Assembly: GCA_021161085.1 (NCBI GenBank)
Contig: JAGHBH010000048.1
Location: 1-7,206, forward strand
DNA: 7,206 bases
Source of the DNA: Thermoplasmata archaeon
GTDB lineage: Archaea; Thermoplasmatota; Thermoplasmata; JAGHBH01
Reading direction: 5' to 3'
Shown here: one piece after another, positions 1-7,206 of the stretch
How positions within the stretch are numbered: position 1 is the stretch's first letter
Layout: every line of letters begins with the position of its first letter
Program-made: the position numbers and the translations under genes
Notes under the pieces: model-generated
What the model was told of the DNA's origin: nothing
What the model saw: only the letters and a program-made list of their open reading frames with translations
Database searches by the model: none

Positions 1-1974
1 AATTGATTCAGCTTGCTCATCGCATAATATGGTAGATGGGATTATAAACCCTAATACTCCCCCTTTCCTAAGTAAGGTTAGTGATTTTTCCAAAAAGCAT
101 CTATAGGTATTAATCTTACCACGCTGGAATTTGTATGTTTCTTTTATATATTTTATGTCTTTCTTAGTATCTTCATCTTCCCTCTCCTTGGGGGAGAATA
201 CTTCATACGGCGGGTTCCCTATTATCACATCGAATCCAGGGTTCTCTCTCTGGAAGACCTCCGGGAACTCCTCCTCCCAGTTGAATGGCCTTTTCTCCTT
301 CCAGTTGTCCCCGAAGTATTTGCGGAGTTCGTCTTCGGTCCCGGAGATGAGGGAGTTTCCCACTTTGACCGTTTGCCCCAGTATCAGAGGCAGCGTTCCG
401 CCCCCGCCTATCGCTTTAAGGACGAGATTGACGGAGGCTATCTCCGCCGCCTGCTCGTCAAGGTCCACGCCGAAGATATTATTCTCCAGGATGCTTTTTT
501 CATAATCTCTGATTTCCTTCAGTCCCTCAAGGGCTTTGTATTCTGTCACCCCGTTGCCGCTCTCCCTTATCTTCCTGGCCAGCTCGTCTTTCCTCTGTCT
601 TATCCTCTCGTTCTCCTCTTCATAGAAACGGGAAAGATGGTCATAGGCCTTGATCAGGAATGACCCGGAACCGCAGGCGGGGTCCAGAACCCGTATGTTT
701 CTCACCTCTTCGACGCTCTTTCCCTTCAAAATCTCTCCCAGCGTGTTCTTCACTATGTAATCAACTATATACGGCGGCGTGTAGTATATGCCTGATTTCT
801 TCCTTTTCTCTTGGGTGGGTTTCAGAACTATCTTTCCCCCTTCCAGGGCCAGTGTTGTCCCAAGATATGTCTCGTAGGTGTTGCCCAGTATATCGAAGTC
901 GAACCTGCGGAAGTTGACCTCGTACATCTCTTCTATTATCTGTCCGATAACTTCGTCGCTTATTTTCACCCTCTCGCAGACGTGGCCCTCCGTGAAGATG
1001 CTGCTGTTGTGCTGTTTGTCAAATCCCCTGAAAAAATCGCCAAGTAATTTCATCAAGGAGGTATATTTTTTGGTGGCCATCCAGGACTCATAGAGGGAGA
1101 GGAGTTGGTCGGGGTTTTCCAATATCATCCTGTCCTCCGAGTATCTTATTATAAGCAGCCTGTCCAGTATCCTCTGGACCGCAGACTTCAGTGCCCCCAT
1201 ATCCAACCCGCCCTCCTCGTCTTTCAGGAGGTCGTAATCCACCTCCTCCAGTTCCCCTCTGGCAACCCTGATCAGATGTTTTCTGAGCTTCTCATCGGCT
1301 ATCTTTTCGTATTCCCTGATCTTCTCCTCGATTTCCCTTTTGAACCCCTCTTCGTTGGCAAAATTGTTGTGATATATGTCCCTTGCCAAACGCAAACGCC
1401 ATCCGTTCATCTTTTTTAGGAACCTGAGGTCTATATCCGGTCGCTCCTCATGTCTTTCGAACCGGTCTATCCTTCCGGTAATGAAGGATTCCTTGGATAG
1501 GAGCAGAAGTTGCTCGAATCTGTCCAGGTAATCAAAGACGGTTTCGAAAGAGAGTACCAGCTTCCCGTTCAAGGCGTTGAAAACCCGGGTTCTTTCAAAG
1601 TTGGTCAGAATGGCCCATTTGATTTTTCTTTTGCGGTCTGCTGCATAATTCAACACTTGACGCTCTTCTATAATCCAATCCTTCTCCTCCCTGTTCACAT
1701 CAGGGATCGACCCAAAACGTTTCGCCTCCACAAAGGCAACGGGTTTGTTCTTTATCAACAGGGCGATGTCGGCGAACCCCCTCTCCCTCACATAGTGTTC
1801 CCTGTTATATTCGTCCACATTATGGATATCCCACCCTAATATCTCAAAGAGAGGGTCGATATAGTTGGCTCTGACATCGGCCTCGCTGATGTCTCCCATC
1901 CTTTCTCCCCTTGCCTCCCGCTCGTCCCTCTCTCTCTTGTATTTCTCTATGAGATTCCTGATCTCTTTTTTCAC
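1..1974 (-). CDS. Type IIG (Eco57I-like) restriction-modification protein, N-terminal 658 residues, cut by left edge
   Basis: The reading frame is open from 1974 to base 1 with no stop (checked codon by codon), so the C-terminus lies outside the window. Domain order, counted from the GTG at 1974: a charged helical start; an HsdR_N-like nuclease domain with the ADVRANYIDPLFEILGWD signature (about 31-48) and a PD-(D/E)xK site at D69, E83 and K85 (VEAK); a helical middle; then an N6-adenine methyltransferase with SGIYYTPPY (394-402), SAM-binding motif I DPACGSGSF (431-439) and catalytic motif IV NPPY (587-590). The family joins cleavage, methylation and DNA recognition in one chain, usually about 900-1200 residues; the recognition domain would lie beyond the edge. 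GTG 1974 is chosen because GAGG sits five bases upstream and homologues carry a similar helical N-terminus; ATG 1899 is the alternative. It follows gyrB by 34 bases and may share its transcript. GC content drops sharply below base 180. Confidence 0.9.
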   Translation of the reverse strand, partial: MKKEIRNLIEKYKRERDEREARGERMGDISEADVRANYIDPLFEILGWDIHNVDEYNREHYVRERGFADIALLIKNKPVAFVEAKRFGSIPDVNREEKDWIIEERQVLNYAADRKRKIKWAILTNFERTRVFNALNGKLVLSFETVFDYLDRFEQLLLLSKESFITGRIDRFERHEERPDIDLRFLKKMNGWRLRLARDIYHNNFANEEGFKREIEEKIREYEKIADEKLRKHLIRVARGELEEVDYDLLKDEEGGLDMGALKSAVQRILDRLLIIRYSEDRMILENPDQLLSLYESWMATKKYTSLMKLLGDFFRGFDKQHNSSIFTEGHVCERVKISDEVIGQIIEEMYEVNFRRFDFDILGNTYETYLGTTLALEGGKIVLKPTQEKRKKSGIYYTPPYIVDYIVKNTLGEILKGKSVEEVRNIRVLDPACGSGSFLIKAYDHLSRFYEEENERIRQRKDELARKIRESGNGVTEYKALEGLKEIRDYEKSILENNIFGVDLDEQAAEIASVNLVLKAIGGGGTLPLILGQTVKVGNSLISGTEDELRKYFGDNWKEKRPFNWEEEFPEVFQRENPGFDVIIGNPPYEVFSPKEREDEDTKKDIKYIKETYKFQRGKINTYRCFLEKSLTLLRKGGVLGFIIPSTILCDEQAESI

Positions 1975-2008
1975 TCTTTCCTCGGCCTCCCTCCGGTTCC
2001 GACCCCCC

Positions 2009-4127
<2,119 letters not shown>

Positions 4128-4199
4128 GGGAGGAAGCGTGCAGGCGGAAGGGCGGGGAACGGGATTATGAGGAGTAGGGGGGACGGGAGATAGTAACAG

Positions 4200-4208
4200 T
4201 TATAATAT
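4200..4208 (+). promoter_or_regulatory. Probable TATA box for the complex I-like operon
   Basis: TTATAATAT stands out in an otherwise G-rich stretch. A start site about 25 bases downstream would be near 4230, leaving a leader of about 45 bases before the first gene's ATG at 4275. This spacing fits an archaeal promoter; the sequence also resembles a bacterial -10 box, but no convincing -35 element is seen. Confidence 0.55.
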
Positions 4209-4229
4209 CCTTCCTTTACCGGTGTTGCA

Positions 4230-4248
4230 CGGAGTTCGATGCACTCCG
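4230..4248 (+). repeat. Small hairpin at the predicted 5' end of the operon transcript
   Basis: CGGAGT (4230-4235) and ACTCCG (4243-4248) form a perfect six-bp stem with a seven-base loop. An alternative pairing, ACCGG (4218-4222) with CCGGT (4246-4250), shares the right arm. It begins almost exactly where transcription should start, so it may protect the transcript end or mark a regulator site. No T-run follows, so it is not a terminator. Confidence 0.4.
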
Positions 4249-4274
4249 GTCCCTATGGATGTGGAGGATGGGAC

Positions 4275-4709
4275 ATGAAGAAAGAAAGCGAGAAGAAAAG
4301 AAAGATGAAGCGTATTATCAAGGCCATCTGGATTTTTAACTGGTTCAACTCATGTGGTTTTGCCGAGCTGGTCCCTGTGGTGGGCTCGAGATGGGATATG
4401 GAGAGGTTCGGGATGATCGTGGTCGGGAGCCCGCGACATGCAGACGTTCTATTCATCTCCGGATACCAGACATTGAAATCCATCAAAAAGGCCCAGCTGA
4501 TTTACGAGCAGATGCCCGAGCCGAGAGTCGTTCTCGCCCTGGGATCGTGTACGATGACCGGGGGGATGTACTGGGACAGTTACAACACGATAAAAAGGCT
4601 GGACGACTATCTGCCGGTTACCATGTACATCCCGGGCTGTCCTCCCAGACCGGAGGCTGTTTTCGAGGCGTGTGCAAAGATATTCAAGCACGTGGAGGAG
4701 ATGGAATGA
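4275..4709 (+). CDS. NuoB-like small iron-sulfur subunit of a complex I/group 4 hydrogenase-related complex
   Basis: This 144-residue protein is homologous to NuoB/EchC/MbhJ, which hold the iron-sulfur cluster nearest the catalytic site. Family landmarks: a Trp-rich start (WIFNWFNSC, about 19-27), SRWDMERFG (38-46), GSPRHADVL (51-59), IYEQMPEP (76-83), GSCTMTGG (90-97) and PGCPPRPEA (120-128). Cluster ligands normally number four; here C27, C92 and C122 are present, but the region NSCGFAE (25-31) has a single Cys where NuoB has two adjacent and hydrogenases have CxxC. C132 is an extra cysteine of unknown role. The basic N-terminus (MKKESEKKRKMKR) has no family motif. ATG 4275 is chosen because GGAGG (4263-4267) is seven bases upstream; ATG 4239 would add twelve residues without a ribosome site. 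It is first in the operon and overlaps the next gene by four bases (ATGA). Confidence 0.9.
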   Translation: MKKESEKKRKMKRIIKAIWIFNWFNSCGFAELVPVVGSRWDMERFGMIVVGSPRHADVLFISGYQTLKSIKKAQLIYEQMPEPRVVLALGSCTMTGGMYWDSYNTIKRLDDYLPVTMYIPGCPPRPEAVFEACAKIFKHVEEME

Positions 4710-5215
4710 ACGCAGAGGAAAGAGTCATAGGAGCCTTCACATCGAGGTTCGGTGCCACCGGCCAGGTGCAGAGAAGGGGGCGTGTTTGGCTCACCGTTGA
4801 AAAAGACCGCCTTCTGGATGTCTGCAGGTTTGCAAAGGAGGAAATGGGTTTTGTTCACCTCTCCTCCCTCTCCGTGACGGACTGGGTTGAAGACGGGGAG
4901 TACGAGCTGACATATCACTTATGGTCTTACGAGGAGAAGATACTCCTCACGGTAAAGACCAGAATAGAGAGGGACAAACCGGAGATCCCCTCCCTGGTGT
5001 CTCTCTGGGGGGAGAATGCCCAGGCCCATGAGAGGGAGATGCACGAGATGTTCGGAGTGGATTATATAGGGAACCCAGACCTCTCCCCGTTGTTCCTGGA
5101 AGAATGGGACGGCCCGCCGCCTTTCAGAAAGGACTTTGACTGGAGAGAATACGTGAGATCGGAATATTACGACGTGGAGAACCCGAGGGAGCGGGTCTAT
5201 TTTGGAGGTGATTGA
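4706..5215 (+). CDS. NuoC-like subunit (30 kDa/hydrogenase subunit family)
   Basis: A 169-residue homologue of NuoC/EchD/MbhK, a non-catalytic structural subunit that braces the large subunit in complex I and group 4 hydrogenases. The C-terminal half carries the family signature: AHEREMHEMFGVDY (107-120), then IGNPDLSPLFL (121-131) and the Trp-Asp-Gly/RKDF element (WDGPPPFRKDF, 134-144). The N-terminal half fits the usual alpha/beta fold but has little strict identity. No cofactor motif or membrane segment is seen, as expected. The start is ATG 4706, overlapping the nuoB-like stop in ATGA; GGAGG at 4694-4698 is seven bases upstream. The frame is open further left to 4352, but that part runs out of frame across the nuoB-like gene and is not real. 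The stop is one base before the start of the nuoD-like gene. Confidence 0.92.
   Translation: MNAEERVIGAFTSRFGATGQVQRRGRVWLTVEKDRLLDVCRFAKEEMGFVHLSSLSVTDWVEDGEYELTYHLWSYEEKILLTVKTRIERDKPEIPSLVSLWGENAQAHEREMHEMFGVDYIGNPDLSPLFLEEWDGPPPFRKDFDWREYVRSEYYDVENPRERVYFGGD
5204..5211 (+). promoter_or_regulatory. Strong ribosome binding site fixing the NuoD-like start
   Basis: GGAGGTGA is a near-perfect match to the 16S rRNA tail and lies five bases before ATG 5217, inside the last codons of the nuoC-like gene. It makes the upstream TTG (5202) and GTG (5208) starts unlikely. A near copy of this junction (AGGTGATCGAG then ATG) stands before the nuoI-like gene at 6333-6343. Confidence 0.75.
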
Positions 5216-5216
5216 G

Positions 5217-6338
5217 ATGGGCGACGCTGCGGAAAAGCCCCTGGGGGATTCCTATGAGCTGTTCCTTGGACCGGCGTTTCCGGGACTGGGAAACTTTGCC
5301 GTCAAGCTTCGGATGGACGGGGAGAGGATACTGTCCGCTAAGGCAGATCCCGGATATCTGCATCGGGGCTTTGAGAAGCTGATGGAGTACAGACTTCCCA
5401 TTCAGAACGCCGTCCTGTCTGATAGAATATGTATCCTGGAGGCCCTCGCCTGGAATCTCATTCATGCAGAGGCCGTGGAGGAACTCATGGGCGTCGAGCC
5501 TCCCGAGAGAGCAAAATACATAAGGGTAATAATGGCAGAACTCTCCAGAATACAATCACACATCATATGGTATGGAGTCCTTTCAGTAGGGATAGGTTTT
5601 GACACGGGGTTCAAGTTGGCCTTTGGATACAGGGATTATATCCTGGACCTGTTTGAAATGACCACCGGAGGAAGGGTCTATCCGGCTGGATATATCTGCC
5701 CGGGGGGCGTCAGACAGGATTTGCCTTCCGGGGTTGTGAAAAGGATTCCCGAGGTACTCCGGAAGATGGAGGAGATGGTGGACCTGGAGGAGGTGGACAA
5801 TCCCATCATCCCATCTAGGTTGGAAGATGTCGGCGTTCTATCTTTGGAAGATGCCATCAGACTGGGGGCGACCGGGCCAGTATTGAGAGCCTCCGGAATG
5901 AAGACCGACGTGAGAAAGGAGGAGCCGTATGAGGTATATGACCGCTTTGAGTTCGAGGTGCCAGTGAGGCAGGAGGGAGACGGATACGCCAGATATCTGG
6001 TGGGAATAGAGGAGATAAAACAGTCCATACGGATCGTAAAACAGGCGTTGAGAGAGATGCCAGAAGGAGATTTCATAGCGCGGGAGTTCAGAAAGCCGAA
6101 ATTGAACGTGAGACTGCCGGAGGGAGAGGTCTACGTGCGGAACGAGATAGGGAGAGGGGAAGCGGGATTGTATTTGGTAAGCAACGGAGGAACCTCCCCC
6201 TACAGGGTGAAGATAAGAGGCCCCAGCTTCCTCCATATGATACCCGTTCTAGAGCATCTGTTGAAAGGGGCTCAGATCGCCGACGTTCCGGCGATATACT
6301 GGAGTCTGAACATATGCCCAGCGGATCTGGATAGGTGA
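5217..6338 (+). CDS. NuoD-like large subunit with altered NiFe and quinone sites
   Basis: A 373-residue homologue of the catalytic large subunit of group 4 NiFe hydrogenases and complex I (EchE/MbhL/NuoD). Conserved features: DPGYLHRGFEKL (44-55), the ERAKYIRVIMAELSRIQSH helix (97-115) and the C-terminal end LNICPADLDR. In NiFe hydrogenases two CxxC pairs (RICGxC and DPCxxC) bind the metals. Here the first is RICILE (C72, E75) and the second NICPAD (C367, D370), so each pair keeps its first Cys and has an acid at the second. NuoD's quinone-contacting residues are also absent: the HPxxHG loop reads FPGLGN (21-26), and the Tyr after the DR motif is Ile (I73). The protein ends three residues after D370, with no cleavable maturation peptide. 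It is thus neither a normal hydrogenase nor a quinone reductase; Ehr/Mbx-like complexes are the nearest known idea. Start ATG 5217 is set by GGAGGTGA. Confidence 0.92.
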   Translation: MGDAAEKPLGDSYELFLGPAFPGLGNFAVKLRMDGERILSAKADPGYLHRGFEKLMEYRLPIQNAVLSDRICILEALAWNLIHAEAVEELMGVEPPERAKYIRVIMAELSRIQSHIIWYGVLSVGIGFDTGFKLAFGYRDYILDLFEMTTGGRVYPAGYICPGGVRQDLPSGVVKRIPEVLRKMEEMVDLEEVDNPIIPSRLEDVGVLSLEDAIRLGATGPVLRASGMKTDVRKEEPYEVYDRFEFEVPVRQEGDGYARYLVGIEEIKQSIRIVKQALREMPEGDFIAREFRKPKLNVRLPEGEVYVRNEIGRGEAGLYLVSNGGTSPYRVKIRGPSFLHMIPVLEHLLKGAQIADVPAIYWSLNICPADLDR

Positions 6339-6343
6339 TCGAG

Positions 6344-6724
6344 ATGACAAATGGAATAGCCTTTAAAATATTCAACAACCTCGTCTCCCGGCCCATGACC
6401 GTGCGCTTCCCCCATGAAGCGATTCCCATACCAGAAGGCTATAGAGGAGAGCACGAGTATTTCATAGACAAGTGTATCTCGTGTGGTTTGTGTGCCAAGA
6501 TATGCCCCAATCGGGCTATAGAGATGGTTGAATCTCCCGAGGAGATAAGGGAGAGATACCCGAAGACATATCCGGAGATAGACCTTGGAAAATGCTGCTT
6601 CTGTGGACTGTGCCAGGATATATGTCCTAAAGACGCTCTAAAGCTGACGAAGAACTTTTTCCTCTCCACATTTGACAAGAACTCCACCATTAAGCCTCCG
6701 ATCGAGGTAAAAAACGGCGAGTGA
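6344..6724 (+). CDS. NuoI-like 2x[4Fe-4S] ferredoxin subunit
   Basis: A 126-residue homologue of NuoI/EchF/MbhN, which passes electrons between a soluble carrier and the NuoB cluster. The amino end has the family's RPMTVRFPHE (16-25) and GYRGEHEY (32-39). Two complete CxxCxxCxxxCP motifs follow: C44, C47, C50, C54 and C84, C87, C90, C94, so both clusters should be bound. No cluster ligands follow, and the C-terminal tail (from about 100) is polar. Start ATG 6344 is preceded by AGGTGA five bases upstream; GTG 6335, overlapping the previous stop, is the alternative and adds three residues. It is the last gene of the operon, five bases after the nuoD-like stop. In most complex I-like clusters a NuoH membrane gene stands between D and I; here none does. 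Confidence 0.94.
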   Translation: MTNGIAFKIFNNLVSRPMTVRFPHEAIPIPEGYRGEHEYFIDKCISCGLCAKICPNRAIEMVESPEEIRERYPKTYPEIDLGKCCFCGLCQDICPKDALKLTKNFFLSTFDKNSTIKPPIEVKNGE

Positions 6725-6750
6725 GACACTGGGATGTGGGCGAGGCGACA

Positions 6751-6760
6751 TCTATTTATC
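6751..6760 (+). promoter_or_regulatory. Possible TATA box for nnr
   Basis: TCTATTTATC is the only AT-rich element in the 68-base gap after the nuoI-like gene. A start about 25 bases on would fall near 6780, giving a very short leader to ATG 6793, with GAGGG at 6783-6787 as ribosome site. The match is moderate; readthrough from the upstream operon is equally possible because no terminator-like T-run or hairpin is seen in the gap. Confidence 0.4.
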
Positions 6761-6792
6761 CCCCTTCCACCCATCACAACCCGAGGGATACC

Positions 6793-7206
6793 ATGCTTTC
6801 TCCCGTAGAAGTCAAGGTCCTGGACAGGAATGCGGAATACTGGGGCGTGGCGGTGGAGAGCCTGATGGACAACGCCGGCAGCAGCCTTGCGGAAGTGGTG
6901 CTGGAGAGAGGAGGCAGGGGGGCCAACGTCCTCATCTTCTGCGGGCCGGGAAACAACGGGGGGGACGGGATGACCGCCGCCCACTATCTCCGGAAGAAAT
7001 GCAATGTCAGGGTTGTCCTCCTCCATCCGCCCGAGAGAATAAAGACCCCCCTGGCCAGGAGGGCATACGAAAGGGTGCACGATCTCTGCAAGGTGGTCGG
7101 CGGGGCGGACGACATCGTGGCCGACATAGCGTGGAGCGACATCATCGTGGACGCCATGCTCGGGGTGGGGTTGAAGGGCAGCCTGCGGGACCCCTATGAG
7201 ACCGTG
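6793..7206 (+). CDS. nnr: NAD(P)H-hydrate repair enzyme, N-terminal epimerase (YjeF_N) part, cut by right edge
   Basis: The first 138 residues of a YjeF_N/NnrE-type domain, which interconverts the R and S forms of damaged, hydrated NAD(P)H so that a dehydratase can restore them. Visible signatures: the typical beginning LSPVEVKVLDRNAEYWGV (2-19) with ESLMDNAG (22-29), the Rossmann-like nucleotide loop GPGNNGGDG (51-59), and IIVDAMLGVGLKG (117-129), whose D120 matches the catalytic Asp. Many archaeal and bacterial homologues are bifunctional, with a C-terminal ADP/ATP-dependent dehydratase (NnrD); that part would lie outside the window, so mono- or bifunctional cannot be told. ATG 6793 is chosen because GAGGG lies five bases upstream and homologues begin in the same way. 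It is on the same strand as the complex I-like operon, 68 bases downstream. Confidence 0.92.
   Translation, partial: MLSPVEVKVLDRNAEYWGVAVESLMDNAGSSLAEVVLERGGRGANVLIFCGPGNNGGDGMTAAHYLRKKCNVRVVLLHPPERIKTPLARRAYERVHDLCKVVGGADDIVADIAWSDIIVDAMLGVGLKGSLRDPYETV

Noticed and set aside
131..1839. Several plus-strand frames of 71-124 codons opposite the R-M gene
   Set aside because: All are shadows of the minus-strand frame, which is open throughout and carries nuclease and methyltransferase motifs.
4352..4705. Upstream extension of the nuoC-like frame
   Set aside because: It overlaps the nuoB-like gene in another frame and has no NuoC features; ATG 4706 has a good ribosome site.
4275..6724. Calling the operon a functional NiFe energy-converting hydrogenase
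   Set aside because: The large subunit lacks two of four NiFe-binding cysteines and a maturation tail, and no membrane subunits are present.
6439..7080. A 213-codon minus-strand frame opposite the nuoI-like gene and nnr
   Set aside because: It spans two well-supported plus-strand genes and the gap between them, with no recognisable motif.

Overview
The window looks like chromosomal DNA of a euryarchaeote-type archaeon. Reasons: AT-rich TATA-like boxes lie about 25-70 bases upstream of the divergent and right-hand genes, starts are preceded by strong GGAGG-type ribosome sites, arginine is often AGA/AGG, the complex I-like proteins resemble the archaeal hydrogenase/Fpo/Mbh/Mbx superfamily, and a bacterial-type DNA gyrase is present, as in several euryarchaeal lineages (Thermoplasmatota, Archaeoglobi, many methanogens). 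I cannot name the species.

Minus strand, right to left (3955 to 1): a complete gyrB, then after 34 bases a large restriction-modification protein of the type IIG (Eco57I-like) class. This protein has a nuclease-like N-terminus and an N6-adenine methyltransferase core, and it runs off the left edge. gyrA is not next to gyrB in this window; the R-M gene occupies the downstream slot.

The 319-base divergent region (3956-4274) holds a TATA-like box for each direction, a 39-bp uninterrupted alternating pyrimidine-purine tract (Z-DNA-prone) beside the gyrB TATA-like box, and a small hairpin at the predicted 5' end of the plus-strand transcript.

Plus strand (4275-6724): a tight four-gene operon for homologues of complex I/group 4 hydrogenase subunits NuoB, NuoC, NuoD and NuoI. 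The ends overlap or nearly touch. No membrane subunit is present: NuoH is missing from its usual place between D and I. The NuoD-like large subunit keeps only one cysteine of each NiFe-ligand pair and also lacks the quinone-site His/Tyr. The NuoB-like protein lacks one of four cluster cysteines. The cluster is therefore neither an ordinary NiFe hydrogenase nor an ordinary quinone reductase. It resembles the hydrogenase-related (Ehr-like) branch, but in a pared-down form made only of the hydrophilic connecting arm.

From 6793 to the right edge lies the N-terminal part of an NAD(P)HX repair enzyme (nnr) with its own TATA-like element. NAD(P)HX repair next to a redox module is suggestive but may be chance.
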